In this document: positions 1-11,159 of the stretch, in pieces
How the letters are laid out: each line of letters begins with the position of its first letter
How positions within the stretch are numbered: the first letter of the stretch is position 1
DNA from: Mauremys mutica
Taxonomy: Eukaryota; Chordata; Testudines; Geoemydidae
Length of the DNA stretch: 64,000 nt
Direction: 5' to 3'
Assembly: GCF_020497125.1 (NCBI RefSeq)
Contig: NC_059075.1
Span: 68,777,321-68,841,320 of the forward strand
Translations under genes and position numbers: made by a program
Notes under the pieces: model-generated
Databases searched by the model: none
What the model was told of the DNA's origin: nothing
The model's input: the letters and a program-made list of their open reading frames with translations, nothing else

Positions 1-149
1 GAGCCTTAACATGAGAAAATGTCCTGCCATTTTGACATGGTTTTGGCTTCAGTCACTATAAAATGACCTCTAGATATCCCTGGATTCTACAAAGCCAACT
101 TCACTGGAAAGAAACCAGCAAAAGCTCAAATGAATAACAAACATGCTGT

Positions 150-885
150 GATAAATGGGGGGGGGATAGCTCCCTTTTATGGACACCCAGCCACCCAGTT
201 AGCTATGGGATCCCTCTTAGTAGTTGTTCTTTACTTGCTTTACCTGTAAAGGGTTAAAAAGTCTCCCTGCATAAGTAAAAGGAAGGGAGTGGGCACCTGA
301 CCAAAAGAGCCAATGGGAAAGCTAGAACTTTTAAAAATTGGGAAAAAATGTCCCCTTTGTCTGTCTGTGTTGTTCTCAGGGGGAGAGAGGGAACAGGTGG
401 AACTATGCTGTAAAAAGCTTGGGCCAAGTATGAAAAATCATCAGATCATACCTAGAAACTACTCATTTGAAACCCCAGATATGTAAGTAGATCAGGAAAT
501 GTCTAGGAAGATGTGATTAGGTTTATTTCTTTTATTTCTTTAGGGCTTGTGAATTCCTCTGTGCTAACCCCAAATGCTTTTGTTTTGCTTGTAACCTTTA
601 AGCTGGACCTCAGGAAAGTTATTTTGATGCTTAATCCTTATAAGTGGGTTATTTTTAAAATCTAGCAATAGTCTGAGTTTTCAGATGTATTTTCTTTCTT
701 TTCGTTTTAATAAAATTTACGTTTTTTAATAACAGGATTGGATTTTTGTGTCCTAAGAGGTTTGTGCATATGTGATTTAATTAGCTGGTGGCAACAGCTG
801 ATTTCCTTTGTTTTTCTTTCTCAGCTCTTCCCCGGAGGGGGGTGTTTGTAAAAGGGCTTGAGAGTACCCCACAGGAAGAAATTCC
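150..885 (+). repeat. LTR-like interspersed repeat, unclassified
   Basis: This stretch begins with a G-run followed by a pyrimidine-rich block. It carries an AATAAA signal at 709-714 with T/GT-rich sequence after it, then a pyrimidine tract (about 805-825) and a G-rich segment ending near 885. A U3-R-U5-like order of signals suggests the plus-strand LTR of an endogenous retrovirus. I could not find a clean TG...CA boundary or a flanking duplication, so the ends are approximate. It could be another retroposed repeat. No coding potential is visible. Confidence 0.35.
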
Positions 886-3800
886 CATCCAGAATCACAG
901 ACTAGGCTCAGATCTAGGGTTTCCATGGCTCTTTATAAAATAATGTGTGAGGAAGGCCATGTAGCAATATCCACTTCTATGACTGGATAAACAACCCAAT
1001 TCCCATGAAATTACCCTTTCCATGGCCACTTCCTGTCTCTTTGCAACATCCTTTATCACCCTACTTCGTAAATTGCATGTTGACCTTTTCTTGGCTTTCC
1101 AGTCAATGTAAAGAAGTCTCTAGAGGCCAAAAACCTCACAGAAAGACTGATTATGGCAACCCCTTATGCTGTAATATGTTTGAAGCTCCATAGCATCTGG
1201 TTAGCCTCCTACATGGAGGGGGAATTCAAGAGATAAAGCCGTTACAATTTACCAAGTGGGGAAGGACACTTAAGGAATTCAGTCTGCCCCAGGTCCCTGG
1301 TACCAAAGTGAAACAGGAATATGAAAAGGGGCAATCTGCTCTGACTGGCAGGTCAGGAGTGTGTGTATGTGGTGTGAGGCTCCTGGGAGTGTATGCCCCT
1401 ATGTGGCTGCATACTGTAGCTTGCACAGGCCTAAGGTCTCCACTGGCACGGAGAAAAGTGAAAATCACAAATTTAATGTAGTTTTTCAGTGCCTTCGGAA
1501 ATATTAGGTTAGTTTGGTTCTAGAAACAAGAAAAGGGTTGTATGTTTACCAAACTGATCAATCCAGCTTATGTTCTGACTTCACAAACACTACCTTATCA
1601 CAATGAACTTGTGCACTGAATAAGGCAGTACTACTGTGGAAATATTAATGAAACTGTGTAATTAATGTCTGTATCGTAACAAGCACATAAACACATACAT
1701 TTTATATATGGGCATAGGTATGCATCAGTAGGTAAAGTTAACATGCACCGCTGCTGCGTCTGGGCTTCTTTCTTTCCTCATGTTGGTGAACCTCATTAAT
1801 AAGTCCTTTTGTAACATATCTCCCATGCTGTTTCTACTGGAAGAAAATGTTTAGATAGATAGATTAGATAGAGCCAATGCAATCTCTGATTCCCTGATTT
1901 TTAATCCCTCACAAATCTTCATGCAACCAATACATTGCCCTTTCTCGCATATTGTTAGCATTTTGCTTTCTTTTGGCATATAAGTGACTCTCTCTCTCCC
2001 CCTCACACACTCTCATCATCTCTAGACACTACTAAAAACAACAATGTCCCTCATGGTTTCTTGATATGAAGCCACAAACTAAAGTTCCCAGACACTGGCC
2101 AGGAAGAAATGGGATTCAACCAAACCCTAGACCACAACATAAATATTTTCACCCACAGTATTGGCTGCAAAAAGCTTTAAGCATGAAACAAAAAAAGTTT
2201 TCCAACTGTTTTTGAGCTCGCGCCATCCATTTCCTAAAAGTAAAGTTCTTGGAGAAGATCTAACAATAACATTTTCTAACTCACATTAGGAATGAGACAG
2301 TAATTGTATCATATCTTAGGCTTCAGTAGAATATACTTCAGGTCCCACTGGACATTGCATAATGAGGACATGAATAAAAATGATAATAGATGTTGGATTT
2401 GTGGGTCTGATAAAAGCAAATGTAATACACACACTTTGGAAGTGCTCTCATGTTTGTGCATTTTGGGAAAAGGTGATAGGCAGTCTTTAATTTAATATTA
2501 AATGTAAATCTTTTTATGGTACCCAGCTTTTCTGTCATGAGAAATATTAATAACAGGGATGTTACCAAGGCAGAAGAAAATATTGTGTTAAGGGCAAGTT
2601 TAGTGGCCTTACAAAAATGGAAAACATCTGTATTGCTGAATGTTCTACACTGGTTGAATAACATTGGCAAACCATTTCTTTAATAAACAAGAAGAGCTTG
2701 GTCTAAATTTTGGAGGCTTCTGATGAATACATTTTTGTTGAATAACTTTATAATTTAGTTATTTGAGATAAAGGAAAACATGTTTTGTTTCAGTGTAATT
2801 ATTTTATGCACGATACAGACAGTTACATAGTCTTGTAGGACAAGAAGCAGCACCTTAAATTCATTGTGTCTGGAATGTTTTGATGACAAATGTGCCCCAG
2901 AGGACAGTCATCAAAAATGAACCCTCTCTTGTCACTGGGTAAATCAAGGGAGAGGTGAAGCATTTGGATCCTTCCTGTCACAGAATTATTGGGAGTTGTA
3001 TTTATGTCTACAATGCCCAGATACTGTACTATGGTGACTGTGCTTTAGAAATTCAGATAGGTATATCAGATATCCTGTACATTTAAAAATTTTTAACTGG
3101 TTATGCTCAGAGGGAAAAAATACTGCCATGCCAAAAAGCCCCCCAAAGCTATGCAACCTGGGGGAGGGGAAACAATCAGTGAAAAATTCTCTTCTACCCT
3201 TCCCTCTCCCACCCTGTACCCAAAAGGCAGGCAGATAGTTCCAACACAAAATATTTATGTTTTAAGTTCCATATAGCTATCAAATGCTTGCAATGCAGCT
3301 GAATTGGAAGCCCATCCTATCTATTCACTTCTCTTCATAAAATACTTCCTTACATTTTAATTCCCTCTTAATTTTTACCTCTGTCTCCTCGTTTTAGTCT
3401 TTCCAGCGACTTCAAATAGATCTAAACAAAGGTTTAGATAACCACTGTCTCAGTGCAATGTAAGAATAATATAAGGAAAAATTAGCATAATCCAGCATCC
3501 ATTGACTTTTAATGGGAGTTGGATCACATCTATATGAGAAATGAATGGCAGCTGAAAGGGAATTTAGCTGATTTTCTAAGTCCACCTGAAGTTTTGTCTC
3601 ACTCTGGTCTGAGTTAAATACAGATCAAGCTGCATCAAGTCCAATGGCAGCCTGTCCTCGGACAGTGCATAGGATGTTTCTCCTGAGGACATACTGGAGA
3701 AGAATCTGGTTAGTAGTCATCATCACAATATGCCAAAATATAAAGAAAGCCACATTTTCCCCTCCTTTCTCCCACCACCTAAACAAGGAGAGGCTGAATG

Positions 3801-4297
3801 GCTGCAGTAATCCAGTGTGTTACATCAAAAGCATATCCATCTGGAAACAATGAAGTCCACGTTGACTGAAGCATATGATATTCTGAATATGTATGCAGGA
3901 GCCAAATCTATTGGAGCCAAAAGTGCAGGCAGAAATAACATGGGTGCAAGCTGGTGGACTGGAAGACTCAGATGACTGATTATAGGACAGGGCCTTTTAA
4001 ATTTAGGTCAAGTAATCTCAAATATTTTGACAGTGTGGACCACATCTTGACAGACAGACTGTCTCATGGACCTCCCGGGACTTCCTGCCTGTTCATGAGT
4101 GCGCAGGCAATTGTCTTCCCATTTACAATCACATAACACCCAAATGACAACTACAGCAATTAGTACATGGAAACGTAATCCCAGGAAAATAATATATTTT
4201 TAGGGGTTTTTTTTAAATGCAGTGTAGTTGGTGAAAATTATGACGACGACCCAGCTCATATAACCAACCAAGCTCTCCACAGGCCTCCAGCAAGAGC
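886..4297. other. Unannotated AT-rich stretch, no gene seen
   Basis: I see no gene or classifiable repeat here. There is a short TAGATAGATAGATTAGATAG run near 1850-1870 and a CT-rich patch near 1985-2010. Open frames are short, lack codon-like character and occur on both strands. Confidence 0.5.
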
Positions 4298-4717
4298 CTG
4301 TAGACCAGTGGTTCTCAACAAGTGGTAGGGGGGCCTCTGGGGAACCCTGAACAGATTTCCGGGGTCTGCCAAAATAAACCAGAGAGCTGGGCCAGCGTTA
4401 GACTTGTTGGGGCACAGGGCAGAAAGCTGAAGCCTGAGCCCTGCTGCCCAGGGCTGAAGCCCAAGTCCAAGCCCAAGCCCAAGCCCAAGCCCCGCTGCCC
4501 AGGGCTCAAACTGAAGCCTCAGCAACTTAGCTTCGCAGGGCTGCCTGTTGTGTCGGGTCCCAGGCCATTCCCCTGCTTGCTACCCCCTAATGCTGGCCCT
4601 GGCTTTTAATCTACTGGATATGCAGAAAAACAGTTGTGGCACAGGTGGGCCGTGGAATTTTTATGGCATGTTGGGGGGGCCTCAGAAAGAAAAAGCTTGA
4701 GAACCCCTGCTGCAGAC
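4298..4717. mobile_element. Non-autonomous hAT element with 8-bp TSD
   Basis: The element is 4306-4709. It starts CAGTGGTTCTCAA and ends TTGAGAACCCCTG, inverted termini of the Charlie-like hAT type. It is flanked by CTGTAGAC (4298-4305) and CTGCAGAC (4710-4717), an 8-bp duplication with one mismatch; 8 bp is the hAT hallmark. The interior is GC-rich, with a hexamer tract of AAGCCC units at about 4457-4492 between two CTGCCCAGGGCT blocks. There is no transposase frame. A related copy lies at 61629-61968. Confidence 0.85.
4465..4492. repeat. Short AAGCCC hexamer tandem tract
   Basis: About five slightly imperfect AAGCCC/CCAAGC units inside the hAT element at 4306-4709. In translation the tract gives Lys-Pro on one strand and Gly-Leu on the other, which explains the low-complexity open frames here; they are not genes. 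Confidence 0.8.
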
Positions 4718-4779
4718 TACAGTTTGGAAAGCACTCCTCCAGGTCACTGTTTTAAGTCCAACCCAGGCCTGTGGTGATT

Positions 4780-4985
4780 AGATTTGCCAACTTCGTAATA
4801 TTTAAAACCCGGACACTCCAGCAGGACTGCCAGAACCTTCCCCCCCGCAACTCCCCCCCACAAGTCCCCACCTCTGTCCCACCTCTTCCTTCCCCAAGGC
4901 CCCGCCTCCCATTCACTCCTCTTCCCCCTTTCCCCCCGTAGCTTGCTGCTTTTCCTCTCTCGCTTCCCCCTCACCCCTGGGTCGG
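4780..4985. repeat. Pyrimidine-rich unclassified repeat
   Basis: Almost entirely C/T-rich on the plus strand, including runs of seven or more C. It sits between two hAT copies and looks like part of a GC-rich transposon interior, but no termini or TSD were found. Confidence 0.3.
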
Positions 4986-4999
4986 GAAGGATTGGATAT

Positions 5000-5880
5000 C
5001 AAAGGCTGTTACTATCATATAAGACTGTTTAGTGGCCTTGTAAGAGGGAGCCATCTCAGGGAGCCTCTATGTGGCATGACATAGCCCTGCTGGTTCGTTA
5101 CCCTTAGCTCCCTCTTGGCTCTTGTAAGAACTTACCTCCCAGGCCAGAATACTTAAACTAATATCTCCCCTTTGTGGAGTCTCATTTATTAAATCTCCTA
5201 CAGCAGGAGTGCCCAATCTACAGCCCACAGGCCATACACAGCCCACCAGAGCATTTCATAAGGCCTGCGGCCTGCTTCAACACAATATACTAATGGCCAA
5301 GTCATTAGCATTTTATCATCACGTTTATATCTTTTTAGTTTACACAAGTGTGTACATAGACAGTACTGTACATAGAAACAACCTATCTAAAGATTTATGA
5401 AACAAGCTGGACTTAAAATATAAATCAATACAGATGACTTTAAATCTTATTAAAATATGTAGAATCTGTTTGGCCCACAGAAGGTTGTACTTAGGTTTAT
5501 AAGGACCTCCTGTGTATTAAGGTTGGGCATCACTGTCCTACAGAATATCAACCTATTTCTTTGCTCAAGTCCAACCCTTGTTCCTAGGACCCCACAGCCC
5601 TCCTTCTGGGCCAGTTCTGAGAACTCAGGTAGGTTGCCGCCCTAGGCTTGGGGTGGGGGGAGGGGCAGGTGGGCAGGCCAGCCTCCTTCTCTCCTTTCTT
5701 TACCACTCTGGAGGCTTCTTTTTTATCTGCAAGCCTGGACTGATTTAACCACATGACCGACCTGTCATGTAGCTATGATAATTGCCCCCACTTTGGGAGG
5801 AGACCTGAGTCAGTCAGGTGAGGCTGGACCCATTACCCCTTAAAGGGCCAGTCACCCTGTGACAGGTCTGTGTGAAATGA
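5000..5880. repeat. Possible older repeat interrupted by a hAT copy
   Basis: The segments on each side of the 5204-5535 element (roughly 5000-5203 and 5544-5880) could be one older dispersed repeat, possibly LTR-derived. The left side has a TTTATTAAA string just before the insertion point. This rests on general appearance only; boundaries and class are unresolved. Confidence 0.25.
5196..5543. mobile_element. Non-autonomous hAT element with perfect TSD
   Basis: The element is 5204-5535 (332 bp). It starts CAGGAGTGCCCAATC and ends GGTTGGGCATCACTG, imperfect inverted termini. The 8-bp sequence TCCTACAG flanks it exactly at 5196-5203 and 5536-5543. The interior is AT-rich, unlike the GC-rich copies at 6.9-7.7 kb, so it is a different hAT family. 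No transposase frame is left. Confidence 0.9.
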
Positions 5881-6523
5881 GCTAGTGGTCTCATTTCAGT
5901 TTCAAGGAAATACATTTTTTTAAAATCACCACTAAAGGCACAAACTGACATCACTGATGGGAATTCTAAATAGACACCAAGGATGGAACAGGATACAAAG
6001 AACGAACTCCTCGCACCACTAGAGATGGCCCCATGAGGTCAAGGGTTGGGTATAGTGGTAGGGTTCTTATGAAGAGAACTTGGTACTGCCTGTGCTGTAT
6101 CCATTCTAAGAACACACATTGGCCCCCAGTCACTAGGGCTGTCAATCAAGCATCTTTCACTCGTATTAGTGTCACTTTAAAAAACATTAATTCAAGTGAA
6201 ATCTGTAGATGACTGAGTGCATTAGAAGATGTGCTCCTAATGTGCTCAGAGCATGGTGAAAGTTTGCATTGCCTGAATCTGGCATGCTTGACTCCAGCCC
6301 TTTTTATGGAAGGTACAGTACATTTTGTCCACTGAAGACAGTATTTCAAAACTTGTCTGGTGTTAAAATGTTCTCTTAGCTTTGACACATCTGAAAGGTT
6401 TTCGCAAATACCACAGGATGTAGATAGTGTCAACTGAGCTCCTTTTCTCAAAAACCATTAGGAAAATGCTGCATGAGATGTTTGCTTTTGGGGGTAGCTA
6501 GATTAACCATGTGACAATGGGAA

Positions 6524-6826
6524 GGCCATGTCCACACTATCACTTTTGTCAGTATAATTTATGTCTCTCAGGCGTGTGAATAAAATACCCCCCTCTCTCC
6601 CCACAACACCAAGTTATACCAACAGAAGCACCGGTATGGACAACACTATGTTGGTAGGAGATGGTCTCCTGCCAACATAGCTATCACTGTTTGTGGGGGT
6701 GGTTTTATTATGTCGACGGGAGAGCTCTCTTCTGTCAGCATAGAGCGGCTACATGAGCAATCTTACAGCTGCGCAGCTGCATCAGTACAGGTGTGCCTCT
6801 GTAAGCTCGCTAATGTAGACATTGCC
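6524..6826. mobile_element. Palindromic MITE, GTCTACAC-type termini
   Basis: The left end GGCCATGTCCACACTA and the right end TAATGTAGACATTGCC are inverted complements apart from a few differences. The interior has repeated self-complementary pieces around CCGACGGGAGAG-like motifs. Relatives in this window are at 12744-13022, 17232-17365 and possibly 32930-33130. I could not read a TSD, so the superfamily is uncertain; PIF/Harbinger would fit. No open frame of note. Confidence 0.65.
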
Positions 6827-6912
6827 TCAGATCTTCTTGATGTCAAACATGTTTGTGGTAAGAGCTGGGGAAGAAACTAGACCCTAGGTGCCAGTGCAGT
6901 TAATATAGAAGG

Positions 6913-7283
6913 CTTGACAGCAGGGCCAGCTCTACAGTTTTCGCCGCCCCAAGCAGCGCGCCGAATTGCTGCTGCGCGCGGCGGGGGCAGTCCGTGTGCC
7001 CTTAGGGCGGCAGGCACGTTTCCGTGGCGGCGGCAATTCGGCGGCAGCTTCTATGTTTGGCTGAAGCCGCCCCGGACAGCTAAACATAGAAGCTACTGCC
7101 GAATTGCCTTCACCGCGGAAACGCGCCTGCCGTCCTAAGGGCACATGGACTGCCCCCACCGCCCGCAGTGGCAATTCGGCGCACTGCTTGGGGGCAAAAC
7201 AACAGGGACTGCCGCCCCTTGCAGAATGCCGTCCCAAGCACCAGCTTGGAATGCTGGTGCCTGGAGCCGGCCCTGCTTGACAG
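6913..7283. mobile_element. hAT MITE, copy A, long fold-back, perfect TSD
   Basis: The element is 6921-7275. It begins CAGGGCCAGCTCTA, ends GGAGCCGGCCCTG, and is flanked by CTTGACAG on both sides (6913-6920 and 7276-7283). Most of it is one inverted repeat: about 6938-7058 pairs with about 7082-7203 around a 23-nt loop. It is very CpG-rich compared with its surroundings. It belongs with the copies at 7689, 23197, 27099, 27544, 34570 and 55271. The open frames across it (for example 6932-7342 minus) are products of GC-rich repeat sequence. Confidence 0.92.
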
Positions 7284-7680
7284 AGGTCAGGGGATCTGCA
7301 TAAAGTCCGAACACTTACTGTAATGTAGCTGAGGTAGCACAACCAATAACCTTACAATTCACCTCTAGAATCCTTCACATGTCCTTGGGCTCCTTACAGA
7401 GCAGGAGACTGTCAGCAGGAACCAGCACGGATAGTAACCTCTCAAAAGATCAAAAGGGCTGGTGTCAGTACAAGAACACTAATATTCTCTTTTCTGTACC
7501 CAAACGAACTGATGCCAGGATGATAGCATATGTGTGTGTGTATGCACCTACACAGGGAGTCTACAGGTTATTACTTTTGTACTCCCTGCTGAAATTAGCT
7601 ACTTTCATTTCCCATACGTACTTTTATCTATTTCATATTTCAGATCCTTGCCAAAGGCCAGGTCTGCCCCAGAAACATTT

Positions 7681-7999
7681 GCTGGTACAGGGGTGGCTCT
7701 AGGATTTCCGCCGCCCCAAGCAGGGCGGCACACCGCGCGTGGAGCTCTGGCGGTCGCCGGTCCCGCGGCTCCAGTGGACCTCCTGCAGACTTGCCTGCGG
7801 AGGGTCCGCTGGTCCCGCGGCTCCAGTGTACCTCCCGCAGGCATGCCTGCGGATGCTCCACCGGAGCTGCGGGACCAGCGGACCCTCCACAGGCATGCCC
7901 GTGGGAGGTCCACCAGCGCCGCCTGCCGCCCTCCCCGCGGGACGCCGCTCCATGCGCGCGTTTGGCACGCTGGGGTCTGGAGCCGGCCCTGGCTGGTAC
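7681..7999. mobile_element. hAT MITE, copy B, 8-bp TSD
   Basis: The element spans about 7689-7991, left end AGGGGTGGCTCTAGG (one terminal C apparently lost or shared with the TSD) and right end GGAGCCGGCCCTG. GCTGGTAC occurs at 7681-7688 and again at 7992-7999. The interior has GC-rich blocks built on CCTCCCGCAGGCATG and its complement, including an exact 18-nt palindrome at 7835-7852. Open frames on all strands here (for example 7534-8004) come from the repeat. Confidence 0.88.
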
Positions 8000-8059
8000 A
8001 GTAATGTCAGTTAGGGAGTATGATTTTTTTACAATTTTTCTGTACTAGCAAAGCCCTAA

Positions 8060-8203
8060 TGTATCAAACTTATATCAGCATAAAGCACATTTGCCAGTAC
8101 AGCTTATTTTGCTTGGTGAATCAGTATAAGCTATACCGGCAAAAGGACTCTCTACAGATACAACAAAATGGCAAACATTTTCTAACGTAGACCTGGCCTA
8201 AGA
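8060..8203. mobile_element. Probable MITE fragment, GTAGAC-type terminus
   Basis: The right end ACGTAGACCTGGCCTA resembles the termini of the GTCTACAC-type MITEs nearby, and short self-complementary pieces (GCCAGTACAGC, CCGGCAAAAG) precede it. The left end is not recognised. Low-confidence assignment. Confidence 0.35.
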
Positions 8204-9035
8204 AGAAATGTCAAATAATCTAGTGATCAAGCAGAAAATCCACACAGTTAAGTTTTTAGACCTGGGTTGAGTCTGCAGTTAGAAAAACTGTCTTCTGGCT
8301 TATAAACTAAGCACATGTGAGGAGCAAGAATAGATGGAAAGTCCCATCATGTTATTTACACAGAATCACTTTTTTTTTTAACTTTATCTGTACTTCAGCA
8401 TCAGCCTATGTCAGAGAACAGATTGATTTCACAGAACTTTTAAAAAATAATTCACTCTTATTCAGGTTCAGTTTTTTTTAATCAAGCGAGAGGTACAAAG
8501 GTTCTGGTAAGGGACAGGAGGCAGTGAAATCTGTCAAGGTATTCCAAGGGTAAACAATTTTTCATATTATACTTCTGGTGTCAGGAGTGATGGTGTTCCA
8601 GTTATCAATGGGAAATTTTTCCCTAGACTAATTCCAGTCTGTTTTCATGGGAAGCATGACACTGAAGTACAGTTCAAGTCAGAAAAGTGCTTCTCTATAA
8701 AAAAAACATGACAGTGCTCCATATTTATTCTCTCTCAGTGCAAACAAGCTCAGCGTACAAGCCAAGAAATGATTTCTCTAACTGAAAACTCAGCCCAATG
8801 TTTGAAAATCAAATTGGGTTCCCCTCTGCCTTTCCCCCTCTCCCCTCCTTTTCTAAAATGTTATTTTAATGAATTGTGAATTTAGTTTTTGTAAAAGGTG
8901 CTGGATTGACAGCCCTGGAGACTGAAGTCCTCTGTTTATCATCAGAATTGCTGTATTATAAGTAAACTTCCCCACCCTACCCTGGCAATGTGTTCCAATC
9001 CTGTCCAGCTGGGACCAAACACATGGTAGATGCCT
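8204..9035. other. Unannotated AT-rich stretch
   Basis: No gene or clear repeat is seen. A T-run at 8371-8379 and a pyrimidine patch near 8820-8850 are the only simple-sequence features. Confidence 0.5.
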
Positions 9036-9120
9036 CATAATACAGATCAGAAGACAGTCCCTGCTTCTAAGAGCTTACAAATTAATTTCACAGATCATGC
9101 AATGAAGGAGATAAGGTAAC
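9036..9120 (-). repeat. MIR/CORE-SINE tail fragment
   Basis: The plus strand reads AGTCCCTGCTTCTAAGAGC and continues CTTACAAATTAA, the reverse complement of the TTGTAAGCTC...GGGACTGTC-type tail common to reptile MIR/CORE-SINEs. The same tail is seen in plus orientation at 29488-29570 and 37470-37580. Only the tail survives. Confidence 0.55.
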
Positions 9121-9599
9121 AAAACAGTAGGGAAGATTTGGGGGAGGAAGGGCAAGACAATAAGATTATGGTTACTTAGCAAAGGCTAGTACACAGCTTG
9201 GAAAAGTAAAGATTTTCTTTTTTGTTGATATAAAAATTTCAACAACAATATACTAATGCCACTGTTGGCTCATTTTTATAGTCTTGGTGGCAGAAGTAAG
9301 TCTTCTGAAGGGATATTAGTGAGAAGACTGGGACCTTACAGACCATTTTAAAAAAAGGATTCCATATATAAAGGGACAGCATGGAAAAAAGCCTGGAGCT
9401 GGACAATGAGGATTGAAGAGAGTATCACTGCCCTCTACCCCCTCCATTCTAAGAGCGTGATAAGAAATACGGTTGGATAAGAATGGAGGCGCAGACTTGT
9501 GCAGAACCTTGGAAAGATCAAACAAGAAGCTAAAATTTCAAGTAATGAAGTAGAGGAAAGCTGTGAAGAAATGTAAAGAGAGGGGTTAGAAAATGGTTC

Positions 9600-9745
9600 T
9601 AGTAGTTGAGTTTCAGTTCTCTGTGACCCATTTTCCTGGGAATAATATTGATCTGTGTCGCAGGGGTGTTGTGGGGATTAAGTATTCATGATTGTACAGT
9701 CATTTTAAAATGTGATGCCCTGTATAATTACTAGTATGATTATTA
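9600..9745 (+). repeat. MIR-like SINE fragment
   Basis: The order of motifs matches the MIR 3' half: a TCTGTGACC-like segment, GGGTGTTGTGGGGATTAA at about 9663-9680, and a tail ending ATTACTAGTATGATTATTA. It is diverged, so an old copy. Confidence 0.6.
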
Positions 9746-11035
9746 GGTCACTAGTTCACATCCAGCCAAGTTGGCAGTGACCAAAGGGAATTACCATCTG
9801 AAAGCTGCCTGATTAGTCTGTGAAAAATAACTTGGATGTTGCAGTTCAGTTACTAGTAGACAAGTGTCCAAAACACAGCTGCCCCCTTTTGTTGGCATGT
9901 TTCAGCAGAAAGGCTCAGGACTGAATTTGCCTCACATCCCTAGAGCTGTTCCCACCCCTTGTCTGGAACGCCCCACATCAGTAGAAGTGGGAGTTGAGAA
10001 GTTTGCACAGCTGCTGCTTATGCTTTACCTCTTCTGGGAATAAACAGTTTCCAGGGCTCTCAGTCTGGCACCCTTCACCAGCATAAAAATCACTTAACAT
10101 TTTAAAAAAGCTGATTAAATGAAAGATTGAGTGAAACATATGATTCCATTCTGTTCTACTCCATTCTGTTAAGGGTCCTTTCCTTGCTCTTTAGGTTCTT
10201 ATACGGTACCCATCAATGCAGTCTCTGAGCCCCTGACTAAATGGTCCATGGTTAAGGCTGATATAATGTAAACATTTTTCCTTGATAATGGGAGTGGTCC
10301 ATAAATCCAGCCTCATTTAGTGTAGACAGTACTCAGGCAGTGGTTATGTTGTGCATACATCCCACACAAGTCCATTAGCAGGGATAGCTCACTACGAACA
10401 GCAGAAGCATGAACAAACACATAAGTCAGCAAAGTGGCCTGATGATGTGTCACCTCTAGAAGCTTGTTACTGTGCCTTTCCCTCTACTTTATTGCATCAT
10501 TTGCATTTAGAGCATTAGCTAGTTTAACACTGCACCAGATTGTTATATTAACTATATTTATATAATCATTACACAGTATGTTAAGATGTGCAGCCTCACC
10601 CTGCTCTCATACAGCTCACTAAGCTTGCATTGCCACTGCCTGTATCTACCCTGTGGGTAAATGGAAGACTTCAGTCTACAGGGCTATCAGTTGAGAACCT
10701 GTCACCCATGCTCATCTGACCTTTTTTTATTTTTTTTAAAAAAAGACATGCTAATTGTTTAAAATGCACTAAAATTTGAACCTGTCACATACTGTGCAAT
10801 TTTATTACCAAAACTTTATCATTAGGCCTTGAGTCTAAATAAAAAAAGTCAAGGGAAGTCAGAACCCAGCAGTAGCCCAGCTATCCTAGAGAAAGGATCC
10901 ACAAAAGACAGAAGGTAGTAGGGTTCATAGAATTCTGATCAAAGCTCCCTCAATGTCTCCACACTTGCCTTCTTTCAAACTCCAAGACCAACAGAAGGAT
11001 CTTGCCACACAAAAAGCAAAATGAGAAAAATAAAA
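9746..11035. other. Unannotated stretch
   Basis: No supported gene. A T/A-rich tract lies at 10720-10745. Short open frames only. Confidence 0.5.
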
Positions 11036-11156
11036 CAGCCAGCTGGAGACATGAGATAAAGACAAGGTAGGTGAGGTGATATCTTTTATTGGATCAACTT
11101 CTGTTGGTGACAGAGACACGTTTTCGAGCTTAAACAGAGCTCTTCTTCAGGGGCAT
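11036..11156 (-). repeat. Penelope-like element 3' tail, hammerhead-like core
   Basis: On the minus strand this carries the CTGAAGA (11144-11150), AGAGCTC...AAGCTC helix and GAAA (11122-11125) arrangement, followed by CACCAACAGAAGTTG and a TCCAATAAAAGATATCACC-like tail. I associate this arrangement with the 3' part of Penelope-like retroelements, whose hammerhead-like ribozyme motifs are known in the literature. Only the tail is present; no coding part or TSD was found. A + strand relative lies at 58745-58840. Confidence 0.5.
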
Positions 11157-11159
11157 TAG

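Noticed and set aside
4256..4609. Gly-Leu and Lys-Pro repeat proteins on opposite strands
   Set aside because: Translation of the AAGCCC hexamer tract in a hAT element.
7534..8014. Several overlapping frames, up to 156 residues
   Set aside because: They cover hAT copy B; similar proteins appear over copies C, D and F because the DNA repeats.
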